Shown here: piece after piece, positions 1 to 7,097 of the stretch | Numbering within the stretch: the stretch's first letter is position 1 | Layout: each line of letters starts with the position of its first letter | Assembly (NCBI RefSeq): GCF_040932435.1 | Contig: NZ_JBFQGA010000009.1 | Location: 171,966 to 235,965 of the forward strand | DNA: 64,000 nt | Direction of reading: 5' to 3' | From: Kluyvera sp040932435 | GTDB lineage: Bacteria; Pseudomonadota; Gammaproteobacteria; Enterobacterales; Enterobacteriaceae | Translations under genes and position numbers: made by a program | Notes under the pieces: model-generated | The model's database searches: none | Told to the model about the DNA's origin: nothing | Seen by the model: only the letters and a program-made list of their open reading frames with translations

Positions 1-180
1 TTACATCATCAGCCTGCGGACGAAGACAGAGTTCAGCAGGCATTAACCGGATTAGCCGAGCGGATTAGTCATTTAGATACTCGCCTAGACAGCAAAGAGC
101 CATTAGTCCTGCAACAGATCGGTTTGATGATTTCACTGCTTCCAGAAATCTGTCGGCTTCAAAAGCAGGTTCTGGCCTAG
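1..180 (+). CDS. yccS: YccS family inner-membrane protein, C-terminal end only
   Basis: The frame is open from the first base and ends in TAG at 178-180, giving 59 residues that close with a Leu/Ile-rich helix (LQQIGLMISLLPEICRLQ). This resembles the C-terminus of E. coli YccS, a multi-pass inner-membrane protein of the FUSC/YccS family of unknown transport role. The position supports it: in E. coli yccS lies next to sxy and converges with it, as here, where sxy ends 11 bases further on. The start and the membrane domains lie outside the window. Confidence 0.82.
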   Translation, partial: LHHQPADEDRVQQALTGLAERISHLDTRLDSKEPLVLQQIGLMISLLPEICRLQKQVLA

Positions 181-191
181 AACCTAACTAT

Positions 192-800
192 CTACCATTT
201 GTGAATGTAGATTTTCACCCAACTCTGTAGCTCCTGGCGCCTTAGTGCCGGGAGTGCAGCAGCGTGGACGCCGGTAATCGCCCCTTCTAGCGAAAAAAGC
301 ACATTGATGCCGATCTGTTTACGGATTTGGCGAAGAAGCAGCCATGCACTTTGCGCCCCAATTTGCCGTAGCGCCTGTACATCCATAACGCCGGCTTCAT
401 GCAGCAACAGCTCCATATGAAATGAGAGATTTGGCAAATCCTTCAACCGTGATGGCTTCCTTTGTAGGGATTTCTCTAGCCGAGCATCCTCCAGTGAAGA
501 TAAACCCAACTGCAGTAAAGCGGGTGCATTCGCCCATAGTGCAGCATCAACGTGGAAATACTTTAACTGCAACGGCATCCCGCGTTTTCGTAATGTGAGT
601 AATTGCGGTGAGTGTTGAGCCTGATAAGTGGCATTTTGTTCGCACATCCGCAGATAGAGTTCCCCCTCCGCAACCATTGCAAAGACCGCGTCGTCGACAG
701 CAAGGCTGTAACCGCCGAACAGCGCCCGTGACCTGATTTTCCCCAATATTGAGAAACATTCTTGGGATTGATAAATCCGTTTATACGATATAATTTTCAT
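192..800 (-). CDS. sxy: Sxy/TfoX competence regulator
   Basis: A 202-residue protein against 209 in E. coli Sxy, with the same opening (SYKRIYQSQE), the N-terminal TfoX domain at about 5-95 (LFGGYSLAVDDAVFAMV) and the C-terminal TfoX domain at about 115-190 (RLKDLPNLSFHMELLL, EGAITGVHAAALP). Sxy acts with CRP to activate CRP-S promoters of the DNA-uptake and type IV pilus genes. It diverges from sulA across a 218-base spacer and converges with yccS. A candidate CRP-S site lies upstream, which would allow autoregulation. One uptake gene, comEC, is also in this window. The tail after about residue 190 is shorter than and different from the E. coli tail. Confidence 0.95.
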   Translation of the reverse strand: MKIISYKRIYQSQECFSILGKIRSRALFGGYSLAVDDAVFAMVAEGELYLRMCEQNATYQAQHSPQLLTLRKRGMPLQLKYFHVDAALWANAPALLQLGLSSLEDARLEKSLQRKPSRLKDLPNLSFHMELLLHEAGVMDVQALRQIGAQSAWLLLRQIRKQIGINVLFSLEGAITGVHAAALPALRRQELQSWVKIYIHKW

Positions 801-926
801 GATTAATCCTTAATAATCATGTGCATGGATACATTAAACTTGTTAATGAAACGCATAGTAAGCAACATAGGGAAGTTCACCTTACACAGCAAGGTGTATT
901 TGTCATCCCGTGCATTTTCTGTGCAA

Positions 927-948
927 TTTTGCGAGTTACTTTCAGAAA
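927..948. promoter_or_regulatory. Candidate CRP-S site upstream of sxy
   Basis: The 22 bases begin with TTTTGCGA, a full match to the left half of the CRP-S consensus, in which C replaces the usual T of the CRP core. The right half (TTTCAGAAA) is poor. It is centred about 138 bases before the sxy start codon. sxy is known to be autoregulated through a CRP-S site in E. coli. I see no good -10 hexamer at the expected distance, so this is tentative. Confidence 0.35.
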
Positions 949-954
949 TTGAGG

Positions 955-997
955 TTGATCTTTGGTGAGACGGGTAGTACTGTATATGCATACAGTA
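955..997 (+). promoter_or_regulatory. sulA promoter with overlapping LexA box
   Basis: The -35 TTGATC (955-960) and -10 TACTGT (978-983) are 17 bases apart. A 20-base LexA box at 978-997 has the canonical CTG-N10-CAG core (CTGTATATGCATACAG, 980-995) and covers the -10. LexA bound here would block the promoter until DNA damage, the classic SOS arrangement for sulA. The start codon follows 21 bases after the box. Confidence 0.95.
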
Positions 998-1018
998 ACC
1001 CACAAGGTTGGATTAGCT

Positions 1019-1528
1019 ATGTATACTTCTGGTGTTGTAAATCATTCTTCTGCCGCTGTCTCAACAACGGCTTCCCATGCTTTCACTCCTGCGAAAAGCA
1101 CGTCATCTGCGCTCATTAGCGAAGTGCTTTATCGTGAAGATCAGCCAATGATGGCACAGTTGTTATTGCTGCCATTGCTTCAGCAACTGGGACAGCAGTC
1201 ACGCTGGCAGCTGTGGCTGACCCCACAGCAGAAACTAAGCCGCCAATGGGTATTAGAATCGGGTTTGCCGTTAACAAAAGTCATGCAACTGCGCCAAATG
1301 CAGCCGTGCGATATGCTGGAGTCGATGGTTCGCGCATTACGTACCGGTAATTATAGCGTTGTTATCGGCTGGTTAACGGATGAACTGTCGGCGGAAGAGC
1401 ACGCTCGTTTGCTGGGTGCGGCGGAAGAAGGAAACGCAATGGTGTTCATAATGCGTCCTGTTTGCTCTGCGATACACCCCACTGGACAATTTAATGGGCT
1501 AAAAATTCATTCTAATTTGTTCCATTAA
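1019..1528 (+). CDS. sulA: SOS-induced cell division inhibitor SulA
   Basis: A 169-residue protein, the same length as E. coli SulA. The start at 1019 (MYTSG) was chosen because it matches the family start and lies just after the LexA box; the frame is open further upstream, through the operator. SulA binds FtsZ, stops it polymerising and so blocks septation after DNA damage; Lon then removes it. The central block with REDQPMM and LLLLPLLQQLGQQSRWQLWL and the later RALRTGNYSVVIGWL is very well conserved. The first 35 residues diverge. The last residues are SNLFH where E. coli has SNLYH, in the region Lon recognises. Confidence 0.97.
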   Translation: MYTSGVVNHSSAAVSTTASHAFTPAKSTSSALISEVLYREDQPMMAQLLLLPLLQQLGQQSRWQLWLTPQQKLSRQWVLESGLPLTKVMQLRQMQPCDMLESMVRALRTGNYSVVIGWLTDELSAEEHARLLGAAEEGNAMVFIMRPVCSAIHPTGQFNGLKIHSNLFH

Positions 1529-1881
1529 GCCAAATTAGGATTATTCCTGGTAATTTTTTTGCAACTTTTTTATCTCCCAGATTTTCTGATGGTTTTTTCT
1601 CAGAAGGCTTGTCTGGTGCGGTTTCCAGTATTTTACACTGCTTAATTTCTCAACATATTTGTTAAATATTGCGTATACAACTCTTTTTTTTTCATAAGCC
1701 TGACGGAGTTCACACTTGTAAGTTTCGAACGACGTTGTAGACTTTACATCGCCAGGGGTGCTCAGCTTACACCGCAGATATCTGCTAAGTAATTCACTAA
1801 GCCCCACCCCGGTGGAAGGATTTAACCGTGAGTCTATTTAGAACTTCATGGCAAATTTTGGATGATAACGAGGCGCAAAAA
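1529..1881 (+). promoter_or_regulatory. ompA upstream region: promoter and long 5' leader
   Basis: This 353-base stretch has no credible gene. By close likeness to E. coli the ompA transcript should begin at GCCAGGGGTGCTC (from 1751), giving a leader of about 131 bases. A plausible -10 is TAGACT (1738-1743) with a weak -35 TTGTAA (1716-1721). In E. coli this leader forms 5' stem-loops that make the mRNA unusually stable, and the ribosome-site region pairs with the sRNA MicA; the corresponding stretch before the ATG (GATGATAACGAGGCGC) is kept here. The part at 1529-1700 is AT-rich with several T-runs and shows nothing else I can name. Confidence 0.75.
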
Positions 1882-2937
1882 ATGAAAAAGACAGCTATCG
1901 CGATTGCAGTGGCACTGGCAGGCTTCGCTTCAGTGGCTCAGGCCGCTCCGCAAGACAACACCTGGTATGCTGGTGGTAAACTGGGTTGGTCCCAGTTCCA
2001 TGACACTGGCTGGTACCAGAGTGACCTGAACAACAACGGTTCTACCCACAACAGCCAGCTGGGCGCAGGCGCGTTCGGTGGCTACCAGGTTAACCCGTAT
2101 GTTGGTTTCGAAATGGGTTACGATTGGTTGGGCCGTATGGAATATACCGGCAGCCAGACTAACGGTGCTCTGAAAGCTCAAGGCGTTCAGCTGACCGCTA
2201 AACTGGGTTACCCAGTAACTGACGATCTGGACATCTACACTCGTCTGGGTGGTATGGTATGGCGTGCTGACTCCAGCAACAACATCGCTGGCGATCACCA
2301 TGACACCGGCGTTTCCCCTGTATTCGCAGGCGGCGTTGAGTGGGCTGTTACTCGTGATATCGCAACCCGTCTGGAATACCAGTGGGTTAACAACATCGGC
2401 GACGCAAACAGCGTTGGCGTACGTCCTGACAACGGCATGCTGAGCGTAGGTGTTTCCTACCGCTTTGGCCAGCAGGATGCAGCTGCACCAGTAATCGCAC
2501 CAGCTCCAGCTCCAGCTCCAGAAGTACAGACCAAACACTTCACTCTGAAGTCTGACGTTCTGTTCAACTTCAACAAAGCAACTCTGAAACCAGAAGGCAA
2601 ACAAGCTCTGGATCAGATGTACAGCCAGCTGAGCAACCTGGATCCGAAAGACGGTTCCGTAGTGGTTCTGGGCTTCACTGACCGTATCGGTTCTGACGCT
2701 TACAACCAGGGTCTGTCCGAGAAACGTGCTCAGTCCGTAGTTGATTACCTGGTATCTAAAGGTATCCCTTCTGACAAAATCTCCGCACGTGGCATGGGTA
2801 AATCTAACCCAGTTACCGGCAGCACCTGTGACGGCGTAAAAGCGAAAGCTGCGCTGATCGACTGCCTGGCGCCAGACCGTCGCGTAGAGATCGAAGTTAA
2901 AGGCAGCAAAGACGTTGTAACTCAGCCACAGGCTTAA
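1882..2937 (+). CDS. ompA: Outer membrane protein OmpA
   Basis: A 351-residue porin-like structural protein. Residues 1-21 are a signal peptide ending VAQA. The eight-strand barrel runs from about 22 to 195 and ends in VGVSYRF. A Pro-Ala hinge (IAPAPAPAPAPE) joins it to the periplasmic OmpA-C domain, which binds peptidoglycan and carries YNQGLSEKRAQSVVDYL and the paired cysteines in STCDG and LIDCLAP. The start at 1882 has GAGG just upstream and gives the expected MKKTAIAIA signal; an in-frame GTG at 1828 would add 18 residues and is not used in relatives. Codon use is strongly biased, as expected for an abundant protein. Confidence 0.98.
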   Translation: MKKTAIAIAVALAGFASVAQAAPQDNTWYAGGKLGWSQFHDTGWYQSDLNNNGSTHNSQLGAGAFGGYQVNPYVGFEMGYDWLGRMEYTGSQTNGALKAQGVQLTAKLGYPVTDDLDIYTRLGGMVWRADSSNNIAGDHHDTGVSPVFAGGVEWAVTRDIATRLEYQWVNNIGDANSVGVRPDNGMLSVGVSYRFGQQDAAAPVIAPAPAPAPEVQTKHFTLKSDVLFNFNKATLKPEGKQALDQMYSQLSNLDPKDGSVVVLGFTDRIGSDAYNQGLSEKRAQSVVDYLVSKGIPSDKISARGMGKSNPVTGSTCDGVKAKAALIDCLAPDRRVEIEVKGSKDVVTQPQA

Positions 2938-2951
2938 GTTCTCGTCTAATA

Positions 2952-2980
2952 AAAAACCCCGCGCTGCGGGGTTTTTTTTT
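2952..2980 (+). terminator. ompA rho-independent terminator
   Basis: A GC hairpin (AACCCCGC, short loop, GCGGGGTT) followed by a run of nine T lies 14 bases after the ompA stop. Confidence 0.93.
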
Positions 2981-3026
2981 GCCTGTGTGACTCTCTATCA
3001 GCCATCAAAGGCGCGTCGAACTCAGA

Positions 3027-3482
3027 CTATTTTTCTTTGCCCAACATCGCCTCGAGATCTTGTTTAAGGCTCGACATCTTAGTCGCATACTTCTCTTTGT
3101 TTTCGGCATCTTCGATGAGTTGGACGACGGTTTCCGATAACGTCTTGCCGCGACGTTGCGCTAATCCCGCCAGTCGTTGCCAGACAGCAAACTCCAAATC
3201 GATAGACTTCTTACGAGTATGCTGATGCTCTGCATTGAAGTGACGCTTGCGGCGTGCGCGAATCGTCTGCTTCATACGGTTCACCAGTTGTGGACTAATG
3301 TGCTGGGCAATCCAGTCATTAACCTGAACGGGTTCATGTTCCAGCTTCAGCAAAACATCGACAGCCTCTTGTGCGGCGCTGGCTTCAATGTAGCGGGTGA
3401 TGGATTCGCCTTCCCGGTGCTTTTTAACCAGGTATTTCCACTTCCAGCCGCTTTCAAGATTTTCCAGTTGTTGATATTTCAT
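3027..3482 (-). CDS. matP: Macrodomain Ter protein MatP
   Basis: A 151-residue protein (150 in E. coli). MatP dimers bind matS sites across the terminus macrodomain, hold it together and link it to the divisome through ZapB. The N-terminal four-helix bundle carries ENLESGWKWKYLVKKHREGE and many basic residues. The ribbon-helix-helix segment (HTRKKSIDLEFAVWQRL) and the C-terminal coiled coil (KYATKMSSLKQDLEAM) used for tetramer bridging are both present. It converges on ompA and diverges from lonH, as in E. coli. I did not find a clean matS site in the window. Confidence 0.96.
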   Translation of the reverse strand: MKYQQLENLESGWKWKYLVKKHREGESITRYIEASAAQEAVDVLLKLEHEPVQVNDWIAQHISPQLVNRMKQTIRARRKRHFNAEHQHTRKKSIDLEFAVWQRLAGLAQRRGKTLSETVVQLIEDAENKEKYATKMSSLKQDLEAMLGKEK

Positions 3483-3666
3483 TGCGATCTCAGTGTGACC
3501 GTGTAACTCTTTTCAGAATAACAGTTTTTTCTCAATGTGCTGAGAAGAAATCTGCAACTGTGATACGTATGAGCCAAGCGGCGGAATATACTTCCCTATT
3601 CTCCGTGAGCTTCCCGTTGGCATCAGGTATAATCACGCACTTTACATCTGACTAAAAATAGCGACA

Positions 3667-5427
3667 TTGACTATAAATACTCTTTCCCGGCGCTTTCTCG
3701 CCCCCGCGACTGAAGCATTTCAGGCGCTATTTGCCCAGCCTGATCTGGCCTCAGAAAACGATTCCTTATTCAGTGAGCTGCAGGCGCGTTTGCATTACGC
3801 CCTAGAGCAGTTTCTACATCCTCAGGGTGTCTCCCCTTTCTTGCTGGTCAAAGCGCCAGAAGAAAAAGAGTACCTTCAACTCATTACACAGACCACGTCA
3901 TCCCTACGTGATAGCGATGAATCTGCCCTGACGGGCGTCGATTATCAGGTGAACGGTAGCAAAGTCACGATGTCGCCAGCAGTCAGCGCGGATAACAATT
4001 TTGCCAGCACGGGACCGGTTATCTACGCCGATTGGGTCGAAGCCGAGCAGCTGTTTGGCTGTGTACGTCAGTTTAATAGTGAAATCACTCTTGAACCAGG
4101 CTTAGTGCATAAAGCTAATGGTGGCATTCTAGTCTTGTCCGCACGCACGCTGATGGCCCAGCCTCTGCTGTGGATGCGCCTAAAAAATGTGATTTCGCAG
4201 CAACGTTTTGACTGGCTCACTTTCGACGATTCGCGTCCTTTGCCGGTCAGCATTCCCTCGATGCCCCTCACTCTCAAAATAGTGCTGGTAGGCGATCGCG
4301 ATTCATTGGCCGACTTCGAGGAAATGGAGCCGGAGCTTGCCGAGATCTCGCTGTACAGTGAATTTGAAGACAACCTGCAAATCAGCGATGAAGAAACGCT
4401 TAAGCAGTGGTGTCAGTGGGTCTGGAATATTGCTCGCGAAAAATCCTTACCAGGCCTTGCCGCCGATGCATGGCCACTGCTGATGCAAGAAGGTGCGCGT
4501 GATACCGGCGACCAAGAAATCATGCCGCTCTGTCCAATGTGGATCACGCGTCAGCTGCGAGAAGCCGCCCTGTTCACCGACAGCGGTGAGATCAACGCAG
4601 AACAGCTTAAAACAATGCTGGAACAGCGCCTATGGCGAGAAGGGTTCCTTGCTGAGCGTATGCAGGATGAAATCCTGCTTGAACAGATCCTAATTGAAAC
4701 CGAAGGCGAGTGCATTGGGCAGATTAACGCCCTTTCCGTTATCGATTTCCCTGGCCACCCACGCCCATTTGGTGAGCCGTCGCGTATTACCTGCGTCGTG
4801 CACATTGGTGACGGTGAGTTTACCGACGTGGAGCGTAAAGCCGAGCTTGGGGGGAATATTCATGCCAAAGGAATGATGCTGATGCAGGCTTTCCTGATGG
4901 CTGAACTCGATCTTGAACAACAGATCCCCTTCTCCGCCTCGCTAACCTTTGAGCAATCCTACAGCGAAGTTGATGGCGACAGCGCCTCAATGGCTGAGCT
5001 GTGTGCCCTGATTAGCGCTTTGGCTAACGTACCAATCAACCAGAGCATCGCCATGACCGGTTCTGTCGATCAGTTTGGTCGTGCGCAGCCGGTTGGCGGC
5101 CTCAACGAGAAGATTGAAGGCTTCTTTGCTATTTGCGCCCAACGCGGCCTCAGCGGCAAGCAGGGAGTCATCATACCTTCGGCTAACGTACGCCATCTCA
5201 GCCTATCGAATGAAGTACAGGAAGCCGTAGAGGCTGGCACATTCACGATTTGGGCTATCGATGATGTTGGTGATGCGCTGCCACTTCTGACGCAGCTTAA
5301 CTGGGATGGTGAAGGACAGACGCTATTGCAAACTATTCAGGAACGCATCGCACAGGCCACCCAGCCGGAGCCTCACTCCCGCTATCCGTGGCCGTTACGC
5401 TGGCTAAACCGTTCACATTCCAACTGA
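3667..5427 (+). CDS. lonH: Lon-like protease homologue LonH (YcbZ)
   Basis: A 586-residue protein, equal in length to E. coli YcbZ. The C-terminal Lon-type protease domain (about 370-560) has the Ser-Lys dyad: Ser439 in VDGDSASMAE and Lys482 in GGLNEKIEG, 43 residues apart as in Lon. The N-terminal half is related to LonB-type ATPases, but no Walker A loop is visible where it should be (around SPFLLVKAPEEKEY), and the Walker B-like HKANGGILVLSARTLM lacks the Asp-Glu pair. ATP hydrolysis therefore looks lost while proteolysis could remain. The start is TTG with a weak ribosome site; no ATG nearby fits better. Substrates are not known. Confidence 0.9.
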   Translation: MTINTLSRRFLAPATEAFQALFAQPDLASENDSLFSELQARLHYALEQFLHPQGVSPFLLVKAPEEKEYLQLITQTTSSLRDSDESALTGVDYQVNGSKVTMSPAVSADNNFASTGPVIYADWVEAEQLFGCVRQFNSEITLEPGLVHKANGGILVLSARTLMAQPLLWMRLKNVISQQRFDWLTFDDSRPLPVSIPSMPLTLKIVLVGDRDSLADFEEMEPELAEISLYSEFEDNLQISDEETLKQWCQWVWNIAREKSLPGLAADAWPLLMQEGARDTGDQEIMPLCPMWITRQLREAALFTDSGEINAEQLKTMLEQRLWREGFLAERMQDEILLEQILIETEGECIGQINALSVIDFPGHPRPFGEPSRITCVVHIGDGEFTDVERKAELGGNIHAKGMMLMQAFLMAELDLEQQIPFSASLTFEQSYSEVDGDSASMAELCALISALANVPINQSIAMTGSVDQFGRAQPVGGLNEKIEGFFAICAQRGLSGKQGVIIPSANVRHLSLSNEVQEAVEAGTFTIWAIDDVGDALPLLTQLNWDGEGQTLLQTIQERIAQATQPEPHSRYPWPLRWLNRSHSN

Positions 5428-5462
5428 TCGGACTTGTTCAGCGTACACGTGTTAGCTATCCT
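5422..5462 (+). promoter_or_regulatory. fabA promoter with FadR- and FabR-type sites
   Basis: The -35 TTGTTC (5434-5439) and -10 TATCCT (5457-5462) are 17 bases apart. A FadR-like sequence (AACTGATCGGACTTGTTCA, 5422-5440) covers the -35 and overlaps the lonH stop codon. The near-palindrome AGCGTACACGTGTTAGCT (5440-5457) between the hexamers matches the FabR-type operator position. In E. coli FadR activates and FabR represses fabA; the sequence supports the same here. Confidence 0.75.
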
Positions 5463-5496
5463 GCGTTCCGAACTTAAAATAAGGCTTACTTAAAAC

Positions 5497-6015
5497 ATGG
5501 TAGATAAACGCGAATCCTATACAAAAGAAGACCTTCTTGCCTCTGGTCGCGGTGAACTGTTTGGCGCAAAAGGCCCGCAGTTACCTGCACCTAGCATGCT
5601 GATGATGGATCGTGTCATTAAAATGACCGAAACCGGCGGCAACTTTGACAAAGGTTATGTTGAAGCTGAGCTAGATATCAATCCGGACCTGTGGTTCTTC
5701 GGTTGTCACTTCATCGGCGATCCCGTCATGCCAGGCTGCCTGGGTCTGGACGCAATGTGGCAGCTGGTTGGTTTCTACCTAGGCTGGCTGGGCGGCGAAG
5801 GCAAAGGCCGCGCGCTCGGTGTGGGTGAAGTGAAATTCACCGGTCAGGTTCTGCCAACTGCGAAAAAAGTGACCTATCGCATTCACTTCAAGCGTATCGT
5901 TAACCGTCGTCTGATCATGGGTCTGGCAGATGGTGAAGTTCTGGTTGATGGTCGTCTGATCTACAGCGCGAACGATCTGAAAGTAGGCCTGTTCCAGGAT
6001 ACTTCCGCATTCTAA
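5497..6015 (+). CDS. fabA: 3-hydroxydecanoyl-ACP dehydratase/isomerase FabA
   Basis: A 172-residue cytosolic enzyme that dehydrates 3-hydroxydecanoyl-ACP and isomerises trans-2- to cis-3-decenoyl-ACP, the entry to unsaturated fatty acids in this lineage. The catalytic His71 (FFGCHFIGD) and Asp85 (PGCLGLDAMWQ), numbered with the initiator Met, are both present. The length matches E. coli exactly. It stands alone behind its own promoter and ends in a strong hairpin shared with convergent rmf. Confidence 0.98.
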   Translation: MVDKRESYTKEDLLASGRGELFGAKGPQLPAPSMLMMDRVIKMTETGGNFDKGYVEAELDINPDLWFFGCHFIGDPVMPGCLGLDAMWQLVGFYLGWLGGEGKGRALGVGEVKFTGQVLPTAKKVTYRIHFKRIVNRRLIMGLADGEVLVDGRLIYSANDLKVGLFQDTSAF

Positions 6016-6063
6016 TACGCTTTAGCGTCGGAGCTTACTGACGCAAAATACGTAGCATGAATT

Positions 6064-6102
6064 AAAAAGGCGAAACCTCCGCAATGCGGAGGTTTCTTTT
6101 TA
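6064..6102. terminator. Bidirectional terminator between fabA and rmf
   Basis: The perfect 11-bp stem GAAACCTCCGC/GCGGAGGTTTC (6072-6082 with 6086-6096) has an A-run on its left and a T-run on its right, so it can end transcripts from both convergent genes. Confidence 0.92.
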
Positions 6103-6113
6103 AAGAGACAGTG

Positions 6114-6281
6114 TTAGGCAACGACTGCCCTGTCCTCCATGGCTTCTCGCCAGCCTCCCAGCCAGTAAGACCTCTGGTTAATAGTCTGGTAAGGACACAT
6201 TTCTTTAGACCGTCCGGTAATCCCGGCCTGGTACCCACGCTGATGTGCCCGATCCAGGCGATCTCTTTTTTGTCTCTTCAT
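6114..6281 (-). CDS. rmf: Ribosome modulation factor RMF
   Basis: A 55-residue reading frame starting at the ATG complementary to 6279-6281 and ending in TAA at 6114-6116. It reads MKRQKRDRLDRAHQRG, then GRSKEMCPYQT and WLGGWREAME, clearly RMF. RMF is a small basic protein that binds the 30S subunit near the Shine-Dalgarno-pairing region and drives 70S ribosomes into inactive 100S dimers in stationary phase. It lies between fabA and pqiC as in E. coli, where it is induced by ppGpp and slow growth. The 199 bases upstream are AT-rich; I did not identify its promoter with confidence. Confidence 0.97.
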   Translation of the reverse strand: MKRQKRDRLDRAHQRGYQAGITGRSKEMCPYQTINQRSYWLGGWREAMEDRAVVA

Positions 6282-6480
6282 GCCTCGTTTCCCTCATATC
6301 TTGGTCTGGTGGAAAAGAAAACAGTGGTTACAAAGTATGCGACCACATAATACGAATAACGCTAAAAATTGACTCCGTCAATGCGCAGAATTCATACCAA
6401 TGTCATATTTGTGAGCTAATCAGTAGTTCATTTGTACAAAAAACGTGACCCGGCATAAGTAACCAGTTGAAGCCAGACAT

Positions 6481-6514
6481 AAAAATACCGCCGCCGGTTT
6501 TGCACCGACAGCGG
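6481..6514 (-). terminator. Terminator after pqiC
   Basis: On the minus strand an 11-bp stem with two G-U pairs (6504-6514 with 6488-6498) and a 5-base loop is followed by TATTTTT. It lies 22 bases past the pqiC stop and closes the uup-pqiABC run. Confidence 0.75.
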
Positions 6515-6536
6515 CCCTTAGAACAATTAATTCTAT

Positions 6537-7097
6537 TTATGGTTGGCGATTGATGGTCTGCGCAATAGAAGCCGCTTCCTGACTCCAAGCCTGCGCCAGC
6601 ACTTTCACCATGGCATCATAACCGTCCTGCTGTTGTGCCAATTCAATATGGAACGGACGCTTGGTCAGCTTTCCTTGATGATTGAGTAGCCATTCCCCAC
6701 TCACCACGACCTTGCCATCATAGCGACCATGGAAACCCGTCACGGTGACATTCAGCGTGTCCTGATCACTGCCCAATGGCTGCGATGCGACCACCCAACC
6801 CGGCAGTTGATTACTGAGATTAGAAACCAATGTCGTCCGCAACTGCTGGTCCAGCGGGCTGGCCCAGAGGTTATTGCTAGCAATCACGTACTGGACATCG
6901 CTGGTCTGATAGACCACGCCGCTGCCGGCGAGGAAATCAGGCACGTTGACTTGTTCCACCCACAGCATACGCTGACTTGCGGAGGCACTATTTTGTACCG
7001 TTCCTGCCGCCAGTGGCAGCTGGTAATAGGTTTTATTCTCGGTGCTGCTGCAGGCCGCCAGCAGGCAGGCCGCAGCCAGTACTAACCACTTTTTCAT
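6537..7097 (-). CDS. pqiC: Outer-membrane lipoprotein PqiC
   Basis: A 186-residue lipoprotein with a signal sequence and lipobox LAAC (Cys16). It has Ser-Ser rather than Asp after the Cys, consistent with outer-membrane sorting. It belongs to the ABC-type transport auxiliary lipoprotein family and forms the outer-membrane docking ring for the PqiB needle, completing a lipid path between the two membranes. Its ATG shares one base with the pqiB stop (TAATG), implying translational coupling. Confidence 0.95.
   Translation of the reverse strand: MKKWLVLAAACLLAACSSTENKTYYQLPLAAGTVQNSASASQRMLWVEQVNVPDFLAGSGVVYQTSDVQYVIASNNLWASPLDQQLRTTLVSNLSNQLPGWVVASQPLGSDQDTLNVTVTGFHGRYDGKVVVSGEWLLNHQGKLTKRPFHIELAQQQDGYDAMVKVLAQAWSQEAASIAQTINRQP

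Noticed and set aside
1541..1807. An 88-codon minus-strand frame in the ompA leader region
   Set aside because: The sequence is the AT-rich ompA promoter and leader; the product is low-complexity Lys/Tyr-rich and has no ribosome site.
1828..1881. In-frame GTG extension of ompA by 18 codons
   Set aside because: It would put the signal peptide inside the protein and covers the known leader and ribosome site; the ATG at 1882 is the family start.
3495..3507. A possible matS site (GTGACCGTGTAAC) just upstream of matP
   Set aside because: It differs from GTGACRNYGTCAC at two conserved positions, and this region lies outside the usual matS-bearing part of the terminus in E. coli.
6084..6350. An 88-codon plus-strand frame between fabA and pqiC
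   Set aside because: It overlaps the fabA terminator and the whole of rmf on the other strand; rmf explains the conservation.
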